Shown: positions 17,160 through 26,037 of the stretch, in pieces | Numbering within the stretch: position 1 is the stretch's first letter | How the letters are laid out: every line of letters starts with the position of its first letter | Origin: an uncultured Clostridia bacterium | GTDB lineage: Bacteria > Bacillota > Clostridia > TANB77 > CAG-508 | Reading direction: 5' to 3' | DNA length: 42,425 nt | Assembly: GCA_944390395.1 (NCBI GenBank) | Contig: CALXPY010000010.1 | Location: forward strand, 1 to 42,425 | Program-made: the position numbers and the translations under genes | Notes under the pieces: model-generated | Databases searched by the model: none | The model's input: only the letters and a program-made list of their open reading frames with translations | What the model was told of the DNA's origin: nothing

Positions 17160-17807
17160 TTATATTTTTTCTATTTCTTCTATTATTTCTTCAATATTTG
17201 TAACTAATTTTGCTCCTTGCTTTATTAATTCATTAGTTCCATACGAATTTTCACTTGTTATATTTCCTGGAATTACAAATATATCTTTTCCTTGATCTAA
17301 ACCATGATCAACGGTAATTAATGTTCCACTTTTTTGTTTTGCTTCTATAACTAGTATTCCTTCTGATAATCCACTTATTATTCTATTTCTTGCTGGAAAG
17401 TTCATAGCAAGTGGCTTTTCTTTTGGTTCATATTCTGTTATTATTGCCCCACCATTTTTTATTATTTCTAAGCATAACTTTTTATTTTCACTAGGATATA
17501 TATTATTTAATCCGCTTCCTAATACTCCAATTGTTTTTCCTTTTGCATGTACAGCTCCTAAATGTGAATAACTATCTATTCCTCTTGCTAAACCACTTAT
17601 TACATTAATTCCTCTTTTAGAAAGTCCATAAGCAAATTTATATGCCATTTCTATTCCATATTTACTTGGTTTTCTGCAACCAATAATTGCAATTCCTTTT
17701 TCGTTTAAAATTTTATCATTTCCTATAATATATAATTTTTGAGGTGGTGCATATATTCTTCTTAATTTTTCTGGATATGTATCATCATTATAATAAATTA
17801 TATTCAT
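17160..17807 (-). CDS. dprA: DprA-like DNA-processing protein, minimal form
   Basis: DprA loads RecA onto incoming single-stranded DNA during transformation. This 215-residue version has only the Rossmann-like core: GIAIIGCRKPSKYG (about 38-51), ISGLARGIDSYSH, VLGSGLNNIYP, MNFPARNRIISGLS and SGTLITVDHGLDQGKD. Usual DprA has 280-370 residues; the N-terminal SAM-like region is nearly gone and no C-terminal winged helix is visible. Normal start and stop with no frameshift suggest a natural short form. AGAAAGGA is 10 bases before the ATG. It lies about 100 bases after folD. Confidence 0.85.
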   Translation of the reverse strand: MNIIYYNDDTYPEKLRRIYAPPQKLYIIGNDKILNEKGIAIIGCRKPSKYGIEMAYKFAYGLSKRGINVISGLARGIDSYSHLGAVHAKGKTIGVLGSGLNNIYPSENKKLCLEIIKNGGAIITEYEPKEKPLAMNFPARNRIISGLSEGILVIEAKQKSGTLITVDHGLDQGKDIFVIPGNITSENSYGTNELIKQGAKLVTNIEEIIEEIEKI

Positions 17808-17907
17808 AAAAATTTCATCCTTTCTAGAGCATAATTAAAGCAGGAGATAAATATTTTTAGCTTTCACTAAAATTTATTTAAGCCCCCGCTTTATTATACA
17901 TTGTTAT

Positions 17908-18750
17908 TTATTTGCCTTCTGCTGCTTTAATTATATTATTTATAAGCATTGCTCTTGTCATTTGCCCAACGCCACCTGGAACTGGTGTTATATATGATAC
18001 CTTATCTAATAGGTTATCATAATCAACATCTCCCACTATTTTTCCATCTGGTGTTCTATTAATTCCCACATCTATTATAACTGCATTTTCTTTTACCATA
18101 TCTCTTGTAATAACTTTTGGTTTTCCCACAGCAGATATTAATATATCAGCTTTACTTGTTATTTCTTTTAAATTTTCAGTTTTAGAATGACATACAGTAA
18201 CTGTGGCATCTTTATTTAATAAATATTGTGATAAAGGTTTTCCCACAATATTACTTCTACCTATTACTACTGCATTTTTTCCTTCTATCTGTATATTATA
18301 TTGTTCTAATAGCTTAATAACTCCTAATGGCGTACATGGTATAAAAGTATCTTCCCCTATTAATAATTTTCCAACATTTATTGGATTAAATCCATCAACA
18401 TCTTTTCTATAATCTATTTTATTAAAAGCTTTTCGTATATCTAAATGTTCTGGAATTGGACTTTGAAGTAAAATTCCATGTATATCATCTCTTTTGTTTA
18501 ATTCATCAATTAAATTAAGTAATGTTTCCATTGTTATGCTTTCTTCTAAAAAAAATTCTTCATACTCTATTCCAACATAATCACAGTCTCTACTTTTGTT
18601 TCGTACATAAATTTCTGAAGCTTTATCTTTTCCTATCATTATTACCGCAAGTTTTGGATAAATTCCTTTTTCTTTTAACTCATTAACTTTTTCTTTTAAT
18701 TCTTCTTTTATTTTTTTTGCAACTTCTCTACCATCTATTATTACAGCCAT
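17908..18750 (-). CDS. folD: Methylenetetrahydrofolate dehydrogenase / cyclohydrolase
   Basis: FolD interconverts 5,10-methylene-, methenyl- and 10-formyl-tetrahydrofolate, supplying one-carbon units for purines and, in acetogens, the Wood-Ljungdahl route. The 280-residue length is typical. The catalytic pair Tyr48/Lys52 lies in YVRNKSRD. Other family motifs are LLQSPIPEH, DVDGFNPINVGKL, PCTPLGVIKLL, GRSNIVGKPLSQYLL, VGDVDYDN and TPVPGGVGQMTRAML. The Pro-Met-Thr of most relatives is Gln-Met-Thr here. It is probably co-transcribed with dprA. Confidence 0.97.
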   Translation of the reverse strand: MAVIIDGREVAKKIKEELKEKVNELKEKGIYPKLAVIMIGKDKASEIYVRNKSRDCDYVGIEYEEFFLEESITMETLLNLIDELNKRDDIHGILLQSPIPEHLDIRKAFNKIDYRKDVDGFNPINVGKLLIGEDTFIPCTPLGVIKLLEQYNIQIEGKNAVVIGRSNIVGKPLSQYLLNKDATVTVCHSKTENLKEITSKADILISAVGKPKVITRDMVKENAVIIDVGINRTPDGKIVGDVDYDNLLDKVSYITPVPGGVGQMTRAMLINNIIKAAEGK

Positions 18751-18824
18751 TTTACTTTTTCCTTCTTCCGTTTACCATTTTATGAAATTATATCATTTTT
18801 GTATTAATTTTGTAAATATTTTTG

Positions 18825-18854
18825 TCATAAGTTCTAAATTATCTAATATACATT
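18825..18854 (+). promoter_or_regulatory. Possible sigma-E promoter of spoIVA
   Basis: TCATAAG (18825-18831) and TATACATT (18847-18854) are 15 bases apart. They match KMATATT and CATAYAHT at 5 of 7 and 7 of 8 positions. spoIVA is sigma-E dependent in B. subtilis. Confidence 0.4.
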
Positions 18855-18902
18855 AAATAAAGTTTAATAGACAAACATTTTTTAAGGGGGTTATTAATTT
18901 AC

Positions 18903-20384
18903 ATGGAAGAGAATTTAAAATTATATCAAGATATAGCAGATCGTACAGATGGTGACATTTATGTTGGAGTTGTAGGTCCTGTTAGAACTGGTAAATCTAC
19001 ATTTATAAAAAACTTTATGGATTTACTTGTTATTCCTAATATTGATAATGAATATAAAAAAGAAAGAGCTAGAGATGAGCTACCACAAAGTGCTGGTGGT
19101 AGAACTATAATGACAACTGAACCTAAATTTATTCCAAATGAAGCCGTAGAAATTACTATAGGTGAAAATTTAAAACTTAAGACAAGATTAGTTGACTGTG
19201 TTGGATACCTTGTTAACAATGCAATTGGCTATTTAGAAGATGATATGCCAAGAATGGTAAAAACTCCTTGGTTTGATGATGAAATACCTTTTGAACAAGC
19301 TGCTGAAATAGGTACACGAAAAGTAATTGCTGAACATTCTACAATTGGAATTCTTGTAACCAGTGATGGAAGTATAACAGATATTCCAAGAGAAGATTAC
19401 ATAGATGCAGAAGAAAGAGTTGTAAAGGAATTAAAAGAATTAAATAAACCTTTTGTAATTGTATTAAATTCTGATGATCCTTACTCTGACTATACTAAAA
19501 AATTGGCTAAAAAATTAGAAGATAAATATGGCGTATCTGTTCTACCTACTGACTGTTCAAGATTAAACTTAGATGATATAAATGATATTTTTGGAAAAAT
19601 TTTATATGAATTTCCTATAGAAACAATGAATATTAATTTTCCAAAATGGGTTGATGGACTCTCAGATTCTCACTGGTTAAAATCTGAATTATATACTGAA
19701 ATAAAAACAGCTTTTAAGGACATACGAATATTAAAACAAATTGACTCTGGAGTTAGTACATTACAAAGTACACAAATTATAAATAATACGGTAGTTGAAG
19801 AAATTAGATTAGGTGATGGAAGTGTAAATATAAATATCAATTTAAAAGAAGATCTATTCTACAAAGTATTAACAGAAATTTCTGGAGTTGAAATTAGTAA
19901 TGAAGGTGATTTGTTCTCTACAATTACTCAATTTTCTGAAACTAAGAAAGAATACGATAAAATTGCAGATGCTCTGCAAGCAGTAAAAACAAAAGGTTAT
20001 GGAATTGTTACACCTTCAATGGATGAATTAATTTTAGATGAACCAGAAATGGTAAAACAAGGCTCAAGATTTGGTGTAAAACTAAAAGCAAAAGCACCAA
20101 GTATACATCTTATTAAAGCAGATATAGAAACTGAAGTTTCACCTATTGTAGGAAGTGAAAAACAATCAGAAGACTTAGTAAATTATTTACTTTCAGAATT
20201 TGAATCAGATCCACAGAAAATATGGGAATCTAATATATTTGGAAAAAGTTTACATGAATTAGTTAATGAAGGATTACAAAATAAATTATCTAAAATGCCA
20301 GAAGAAGCACAATTTAAGTTACAAGAAACATTAGAAAGAATTGTAAATGAAGGCAGTGGCGGTTTAATTTGTATAATATTATAA
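18903..20384 (+). CDS. spoIVA: Stage IV sporulation protein A, spore-coat ATPase
   Basis: SpoIVA polymerises on the outer forespore membrane with ATP hydrolysis and forms the basement layer of the coat. The 493-residue length matches the family. A Walker A loop GPVRTGKS (25-32) is followed by QSAGGRTIMTTEPKF, LVDCVGYLVNNA and VLNSDDPYS. The C-terminus ends EGSGGLICIIL, the conserved tail that joins SpoVM and the membrane. AAGGGGG lies about 12 bases before the ATG. Its presence shows a functional endospore pathway. Confidence 0.97.
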   Translation: MEENLKLYQDIADRTDGDIYVGVVGPVRTGKSTFIKNFMDLLVIPNIDNEYKKERARDELPQSAGGRTIMTTEPKFIPNEAVEITIGENLKLKTRLVDCVGYLVNNAIGYLEDDMPRMVKTPWFDDEIPFEQAAEIGTRKVIAEHSTIGILVTSDGSITDIPREDYIDAEERVVKELKELNKPFVIVLNSDDPYSDYTKKLAKKLEDKYGVSVLPTDCSRLNLDDINDIFGKILYEFPIETMNINFPKWVDGLSDSHWLKSELYTEIKTAFKDIRILKQIDSGVSTLQSTQIINNTVVEEIRLGDGSVNININLKEDLFYKVLTEISGVEISNEGDLFSTITQFSETKKEYDKIADALQAVKTKGYGIVTPSMDELILDEPEMVKQGSRFGVKLKAKAPSIHLIKADIETEVSPIVGSEKQSEDLVNYLLSEFESDPQKIWESNIFGKSLHELVNEGLQNKLSKMPEEAQFKLQETLERIVNEGSGGLICIIL

Positions 20385-20389
20385 ATGTT

Positions 20390-20421
20390 AATAGGTCAAA
20401 GATTTTTAACTTTGACCTATT
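20390..20421. terminator. Hairpin between spoIVA and the sigma-fusion gene
   Basis: A 12-bp stem, AATAGGTCAAAG with CTTTGACCTATT, has an 8-base loop but no strong T run on either side. Its position between convergent genes suggests a terminator. Confidence 0.55.
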
Positions 20422-20434
20422 ATCAATCCAGTTA

Positions 20435-21532
20435 TTATACAGAACTGCTGTTTACTACTGTATATCCTTCTTTATCCGGTGTTTTTATATCTGCATCTGT
20501 AACATTATTAGTCGTAAAATTATATATTTTTTCTATATATTGTACATTGTATATTTCATCTAATTCTCTAACTGGAATTTTCTTTTCTTTAGATATCCAA
20601 ACTTCATGATAACTATCTTTAGATTCACGTTTTAAAACATAACATTCTTCACCATTATATCTTTCCTTTCTAACATCAAAACTCATATTAAGCACAAAAT
20701 TTAAAATGAAATTATAATCTTTCATATAAAATTCTAAGTATGTATATAATTTATTAATATAATTATCTTTTGTAATAAATGTATAATTTGATTCTAAATT
20801 TGTTATTTTTTTGTTTTTTTCTGAAATCTGAATTTGTTTGTTAGAATCTATTGAACCATAATACAAATAATCATTTTTTATTTCTTCATATTCTTTTCCC
20901 ATACCTCTCATAATTTTATAGTTTTTATCTTTATAATAAAAACTATTTTTAAACCAATTTTCTTGTTTAGTGTTAAAATTTATTTGATGCTCTATTGTTT
21001 CTATACTATAATTATTTAATTCTAATAAACCTTGTTTCGTTTGTTTCATATCATTAAAAATAGTATTAATATTATTATTTTTTATACTACATACTATAAT
21101 TATGCTAAGAATTAAAATAACTAAAAATAGAAAAACACTTTTTATTATTAATTTTTTATTTTTATATTTTTTTAAATAAAATACTTCTTTTGTATTATCA
21201 TCTAGTTTATGAATTTTTTTATATAATTTAATTCTTTCATTTTTTTCATTTATATCATCAATAATAGTATTTTCTACATATAGGCTCTCCATATTGTCTT
21301 CTATAGAACTAATTTTAAATTTACTTGTCTTTTTTATATAATCTTTCCATTTATTTTTTGCTATTTGACATAACCAGACAGATATTTTACATTCACCTTT
21401 GAATTTTTTTATTCCTTTAATTGCAGCATAAAATGTATCTTGCATTAATTCTTCTGATAATTCAATATTATTAGTTAATCCATATAAATAATGGTATACG
21501 AGGCTAGAATACTCTTTATATAGTTCTTCCAT
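20435..21532 (-). CDS. Truncated ECF sigma factor fused in frame to a membrane anti-sigma-like protein
   Basis: Residues 1-70 are ECF sigma region 2 (YKEYSSLVYHYLYGLTNN, ELMQDTFYAAIKGIKKFKG, SVWLCQIAKNKWKDYIKK). Region 4 begins at LDDNTKEVFYLK (110-121), but its DNA-binding helix-turn-helix is missing. The chain passes directly into a basic stretch (KYKNKK), one membrane helix (about 130-150) and an outer domain of about 210 residues resembling the LolA/RseB-type sensor of anti-sigma factors. This looks like an in-frame deletion joining a sigma gene to its downstream anti-sigma gene. GGAGGAG precedes the ATG. It may be a relic or a membrane-held region 2. Confidence 0.7.
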   Translation of the reverse strand: MEELYKEYSSLVYHYLYGLTNNIELSEELMQDTFYAAIKGIKKFKGECKISVWLCQIAKNKWKDYIKKTSKFKISSIEDNMESLYVENTIIDDINEKNERIKLYKKIHKLDDNTKEVFYLKKYKNKKLIIKSVFLFLVILILSIIIVCSIKNNNINTIFNDMKQTKQGLLELNNYSIETIEHQINFNTKQENWFKNSFYYKDKNYKIMRGMGKEYEEIKNDYLYYGSIDSNKQIQISEKNKKITNLESNYTFITKDNYINKLYTYLEFYMKDYNFILNFVLNMSFDVRKERYNGEECYVLKRESKDSYHEVWISKEKKIPVRELDEIYNVQYIEKIYNFTTNNVTDADIKTPDKEGYTVVNSSSV

Positions 21533-21708
21533 TATATTTCTAACTCCTCCTTCCTATATATTAAGTCTTAAAATATTTCAATTTGTTACAAGTTCATTAT
21601 ATTTCAAATAATTTTTTTGTAAATTATTTTTGTAATATTTTTTCTTTTTTTGGAAATTATATATAGAGAGAAATTATTTTTCCAATTTACAATAAAATGG
21701 AGTTTAAT

Positions 21709-23400
21709 ATGAGTAATTTTAAAGATATTTTCAAAAATATTTTTATGCCTGAAAATACACAAAACTATGACTTTACTATAGATCCAAATGTTAAAGATCA
21801 ATCCAATCAGGAAGAAAATTCAAATAATAAACCTCAAACTATTTTCCCTAGTATTGATGTTTCTTTAGAGTATATAAAAGTTAAATACAATACTATGATT
21901 AATAGTGACATTGTTTTAAGAGAATTTACTTTAAATGCTAGAAATAGACAGTATAAAGCCTTTTTACTTTTTATTGAAGGAATGGTTAATTCTGAATTTT
22001 TAAATAATAATGTTTTAACTCCTTTAATGTTAAGAAATAGATCTAACACTTATGAAAATAGTCAAACTCAAATAGTTTCTGAAGCAAAAACTAATAATAT
22101 TACTGTTAGAAAAATCAAAAAATTTGATATTAAAGAATATATAAAAGATTGTTTAATACCTCAAAATAATCTAAAAATTTTGCATGATTTTGATGAAGTA
22201 ATAGACAATGTAAATTTAGGAAGTTGTGCTCTATTTGTTGATACCCTTGATATTGTATACAACATAGATGTAAAAGGTTATAAACAAAGAGGATTACAAC
22301 CTCCTACTAATGAAATTATAATAAGAGGTGCTCAAGAAGCTTTTACTGAAGTTTTACGTACTAATACCAGCTTATTAAGAAGATTTGTAAATAATGAAAA
22401 CTTAATAATTGAAAACGTAAATGTAGGAAAATTAAGTAAAACACCATGTAGTATTTGTTATTTAAATAATGTTGCTAATAATGACTTAGTAGCAGAAACA
22501 AAATTCCGATTAAATAACATAAATGTTGACTATATTCTATCTTCTGGCCAATTAGAAACCTTAATTGAAGATACACCTTCATATAGTTTACCACAAATTA
22601 TAGCCACAGAAAGGCCAGATAGAGTTTCTGGTTATTTATTGGAAGGAAGAGTAGCAATAATAGTTAATGGTAGTCCTTATGTATTAGTTGTTCCTGGTGT
22701 ATTAACTGATTTTTTAAGTTCTCCTGAAGATAGTAATTTAAAATATCAATTTTCTAATTTATTAAAAGGAATACGTGTACTAGGATTATTTATTACTCTG
22801 TTATTGCCAGCTTTATATATTGCAATAACTAACTTTCATTTAGAATTAATTCCAACAGAATTACTATTTGCAATAGTAGCTTCTAGAAGTACAGTTCCTT
22901 TCCCGATTATTATTGAATTACTAATAATGGAAATAGCATTTGAATTAATCCGTGAAGGTGGTTTGCGTGTTCCTTCTCCAATCGGTCCAACAATAGGAAT
23001 TGTAGGAGCCCTGATACTTGGTCAAGCAGCAGTTGATGCCAATATTGTAAGTCCTATTTTAATAATTATTGTTGCAACTACAGCTATTTCTTCTTTTGTT
23101 ATTCCAGATTTTTCTTTAGGATTTCATTGTAGAGTTGCAAGGTTTGTATATACAATACTTGCTTATTTAGCTGGATTTTTAGGAATAGCTATAGGTCTAT
23201 GTATTCATCTATTTATGGTATCTAATTTAAAGTCTTTTGGTGTCTCTTATTTAGAGCCATATATTCCTGCAGATAAAAATGTTAAAAACGGAATATTTTT
23301 ATCTCCTCCATGGAAAAGAGAAAAAAGACATGACTTTTTAAATACCAAAAGAGAAGATAAACAATCTCATTTTAGTATGGGATGGAAATATTATAAATAA
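21709..23400 (+). CDS. GerA-family spore germinant receptor, A subunit
   Basis: GerA subunits sit in the inner spore membrane and, with B and C subunits, trigger germination on binding nutrients. The 563-residue protein has a large N-terminal cytoplasmic part and a C-terminal group of membrane helices from about residue 365. Family segments include ERPDRVSGYLLEGRVAIIV, ATRSTVPFP-like VASRSTVPFPIIIELLIMEI and EGGLRVPSPIGPTIGIVG. I chose the ATG at 21709, since GGAG lies 6 bases before it; the ATG at 21697 overlaps that site. First gene of a four-gene operon. I could not support a sigma-G promoter. Confidence 0.93.
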   Translation: MSNFKDIFKNIFMPENTQNYDFTIDPNVKDQSNQEENSNNKPQTIFPSIDVSLEYIKVKYNTMINSDIVLREFTLNARNRQYKAFLLFIEGMVNSEFLNNNVLTPLMLRNRSNTYENSQTQIVSEAKTNNITVRKIKKFDIKEYIKDCLIPQNNLKILHDFDEVIDNVNLGSCALFVDTLDIVYNIDVKGYKQRGLQPPTNEIIIRGAQEAFTEVLRTNTSLLRRFVNNENLIIENVNVGKLSKTPCSICYLNNVANNDLVAETKFRLNNINVDYILSSGQLETLIEDTPSYSLPQIIATERPDRVSGYLLEGRVAIIVNGSPYVLVVPGVLTDFLSSPEDSNLKYQFSNLLKGIRVLGLFITLLLPALYIAITNFHLELIPTELLFAIVASRSTVPFPIIIELLIMEIAFELIREGGLRVPSPIGPTIGIVGALILGQAAVDANIVSPILIIIVATTAISSFVIPDFSLGFHCRVARFVYTILAYLAGFLGIAIGLCIHLFMVSNLKSFGVSYLEPYIPADKNVKNGIFLSPPWKREKRHDFLNTKREDKQSHFSMGWKYYK

Positions 23401-23413
23401 ATGGTGGTAAATT

Positions 23414-24547
23414 ATGACTAATTCAAAATTAAGAAATATAGAAGCAATAGCTCTTATTTTAATAGTTTTTATAAATCATATAATATTAAATATGCCGCAA
23501 GTTATTCTAAGCACTTGTGGTACTTCTTCTATTCTAAATGTTGTTTATATTACATTAATAACATTTTTGGTTGGATTTATTTTAATAAAACTTTTTAAGC
23601 CTTTTTCAAATTATGATATTATAGATATATGTGATTATCTTGGAGGGAAAACTTTAAAAATAGTAATTGGTATACTTTGTATTATATACAGTATTATTGT
23701 AAGCTCTACTATATTAAGACATTTTACTGAAATTTTAAAGCTTAACTATTACTCAAATTTTTCAATATTTTTTCTCGTTTTTCTTTTCCTTGTTGCTCCT
23801 GCGATGGCTAATATGTTTGGAAATAAAGCCATTATAAAATCTAATTTAATTATAGTTATAATTTCCCTAATTGGTCTTTGTTTAGTATTTTTATCTTCTG
23901 CACCAAACTTTGTTTTGCAGAGAGCTTTACCTTTGTTAGGTAATGGTATCAATGAAACTTTCTTTTTAGGAATTAGTAATATTTTTGCTTTTAATGGTCT
24001 TTTCTTTTTGTTTTTCTTAGGTTCAGCTTTAGAGAAGAAAGAAAGTTTTAATAAAATAACTTACATTTCAATAGGAATTATTGGTTTGTTTTTATTATTA
24101 GCCATAACAAGCTTATTATTATCTTTTCCATTTATATTTTCTACTCAAGAATTATCACCAGTAAACTTTATGGTGAAAAATATAGAATATGGAACATTTT
24201 TTGAAAGACCTGAAGCATTATTTATTTTTATTTGGATTTTAGCACAAATATCATATATTAGTGTTGTTTTAATGGTTATACTTCTTATATTTAAAAAAAT
24301 ATCAAATATAAAACAACCAGCTAATCTATCCTTAGCATTTTCAAGCTTTATTTTATTTGCAGCAATGATACCTTTAGATATGGCAGATATTCGTTTTTTT
24401 GAAGATATTCTTTATAAAAATATTTCACTTATTTTCATATTTGTAATATTATTTGGAATTTTAATATTTGCCAATATAAAATATAAACTTAATAAAAATA
24501 AACATATAAATGTGGAGGTAAATTCTAATGAACAGCTTTTACAATAA
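23414..24547 (+). CDS. GerB-family spore germinant receptor, B subunit
   Basis: The 377-residue protein has about ten membrane helices and belongs to the APC-superfamily-like GerAB/Spore_permease family, which binds the germinant. The order of helices, PAMANMFGNKAIIKS and a charged C-terminal tail fit this family. It starts 13 bases after the A subunit stop, with GGTGG upstream of the ATG. Its last 20 bases overlap the C-subunit gene, so the two are translationally linked. Which germinant it senses cannot be told. Confidence 0.9.
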   Translation: MTNSKLRNIEAIALILIVFINHIILNMPQVILSTCGTSSILNVVYITLITFLVGFILIKLFKPFSNYDIIDICDYLGGKTLKIVIGILCIIYSIIVSSTILRHFTEILKLNYYSNFSIFFLVFLFLVAPAMANMFGNKAIIKSNLIIVIISLIGLCLVFLSSAPNFVLQRALPLLGNGINETFFLGISNIFAFNGLFFLFFLGSALEKKESFNKITYISIGIIGLFLLLAITSLLLSFPFIFSTQELSPVNFMVKNIEYGTFFERPEALFIFIWILAQISYISVVLMVILLIFKKISNIKQPANLSLAFSSFILFAAMIPLDMADIRFFEDILYKNISLIFIFVILFGILIFANIKYKLNKNKHINVEVNSNEQLLQ

Positions 24548-25817
24548 AGTTATTATTTTTATATTAATACTTTCGCTATTTTTAGTTTCTTGGTTTCAGT
24601 TTAATCATAGTCCTGAAATAAGTGATTTGGCTTATGTAATAGCTTTAGGTCTAGATGTAGGTGACACAAATAATATAAAACTAAGTTTACAATTTGCCAG
24701 TCAAGGAGGAGGTTCAAGTGATAGTACAAGTTCTGAAAATAGTTCATCTACTGCTTCAGATTCTATTGTAAACACTATAGAATGTTCTTCAATAAGTTCC
24801 GGAATAAATTTATTTAATAGTTATTTAAGTAAAGAAATTAATCTTTCACATTGTAAAGTATTAGTTATATCAGAAGAATTAGCAAGCCAAGGAATTTCTG
24901 AATATATTTATACTTTAATGAATAATATACAATTTAATACTGACGCAAATGTTATTATTTCTAAAAACGGAAGTGAAGATTTTCTAAAAGCTTCTAAGCC
25001 TGTTTTAGAAAAAATGTCTGCTAAATATTATGAAATAATTCCTACTTCAAGTGAATATACTGGATATACTCAGAATATAACCTTAATAGATTTCTTTTCT
25101 TCATATTTAGATACAGCTTCTAGTCCAGTGGCTATTTTAGGATCTATAAATAATCCTTCAACACAAGAAGAATATGCCAAAGAAATAGTTTCTTATAATA
25201 ATTCTAATAATACATCTCCATTAGACTCTTCTGAAAAAGATTCTTCTTATATTGCTGGAGAGACACCTATTGATTCTAAAAAAAATATAGAAAACATAGG
25301 TCTTGCAGTTTTTAATAAAGATACATTTGTAGGTGAATTAAATGCAATGCAAAGTCTTTGCCACTTAATAATGGTAAATGAATTAAAATCAGGTCAAATT
25401 AGAATTCCAAGTCCTTTTCGTGAAGGAGAATATATAGATCTTTCAATAAGATTAGCTAAAAATACAGATAAAAAGGTTACACTTGAAAACGGAACTCCAT
25501 ATATAGAATGTAGTATATATTTAACTTCAAGGATACTTTCTATGGATGAAAATTCCGAAAATTTAAATAAAGAAACTATTAATAAAATAGGAGATTATAC
25601 TAACAAATATTTAGAAAATAACATTTCTAATTATTTATATAAAACATCTAAAGAATATAACACAGATATTGATGGATTTGGTAATTATGCAAGAAAATAT
25701 TTTACCTTTTGGCAAGATTGGCAAGATTATAACTGGATTAATAATTATAAAAATGCATTTTTTAAAGTTAATGTCTATTCAAATATTAAATCTTCATATT
25801 TATTAATGGAAAGCTAA
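24528..25817 (+). CDS. GerC-family spore germinant receptor, C subunit without lipobox
   Basis: GerC subunits are normally lipoproteins with an LxGC motif before WDRREI-like residues. Here the N-terminus reads ILSLFLVSWFQFNHSPEI followed by SDLAYVIALGLDVG, so the place is kept but the cysteine is absent. It would stay anchored by its uncleaved hydrophobic segment (about 8-24). The rest (429 residues) keeps the family order, including VLVISEELASQGI and LAVFNKDTFVGELNAMQS. A Ser/Asn-rich loop lies near 63-80 and another near 225-240. The start overlaps the end of the B-subunit gene by 20 bases. Confidence 0.88.
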   Translation: MNSFYNKVIIFILILSLFLVSWFQFNHSPEISDLAYVIALGLDVGDTNNIKLSLQFASQGGGSSDSTSSENSSSTASDSIVNTIECSSISSGINLFNSYLSKEINLSHCKVLVISEELASQGISEYIYTLMNNIQFNTDANVIISKNGSEDFLKASKPVLEKMSAKYYEIIPTSSEYTGYTQNITLIDFFSSYLDTASSPVAILGSINNPSTQEEYAKEIVSYNNSNNTSPLDSSEKDSSYIAGETPIDSKKNIENIGLAVFNKDTFVGELNAMQSLCHLIMVNELKSGQIRIPSPFREGEYIDLSIRLAKNTDKKVTLENGTPYIECSIYLTSRILSMDENSENLNKETINKIGDYTNKYLENNISNYLYKTSKEYNTDIDGFGNYARKYFTFWQDWQDYNWINNYKNAFFKVNVYSNIKSSYLLMES

Positions 25818-25828
25818 AGGAGGATATA

Positions 25829-25993
25829 ATGAGAATTCTTATATTTTTTGTAAGTATTTTTATTAGTATAAAAACTATTGTATATGGCTCAATTGAAATG
25901 AAGAATGAACAAAATAAATATGGAGGAATAACAGTTATAGCTTTAGGTATTTTAGCTTTTATTCTTCCTAGTGTAGCAATTCTTATACGATAA
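25829..25993 (+). CDS. Small two-helix membrane protein, possible GerD-type subunit
   Basis: The 54-codon gene starts MRILIFFVSIFISIKTIV, has a short hydrophilic loop (EMKNEQNKYGG), then a second helix ending PSVAILIR. AAAGGAGG lies 7 bases before the ATG and the gene begins 11 bases after the C-subunit stop, so it is clearly translated in the operon. Some Bacillus ger operons carry a fourth gene for a small two-helix protein that tunes germination; this is a size and context match only. A terminator follows. Confidence 0.75.
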   Translation: MRILIFFVSIFISIKTIVYGSIEMKNEQNKYGGITVIALGILAFILPSVAILIR

Positions 25994-26004
25994 TTTTGGT
26001 TTTA

Positions 26005-26034
26005 AAAAATCCTTAAGTTTTCTTAAGGATTTTT
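26005..26034. terminator. Bidirectional terminator after the ger operon
   Basis: AAAAATCCTTAAG and CTTAAGGATTTTT enclose a TTTT loop, with T runs on both strands, between convergent genes. Confidence 0.85.
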
Positions 26035-26037
26035 CCT

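Noticed and set aside
17820..17895. Structured RNA or terminator between folD and dprA
   Set aside because: AAAGCAGG and CCCGCTTT can pair over about 50 bases, but with mismatches and no T tail. Too weak to call.
21541..21708. Sigma-G promoter before the ger operon
   Set aside because: CATTATA at 21595-21601 fits a -10, but there is no acceptable -35 at 17-18 bases, and it is over 100 bases from the start.
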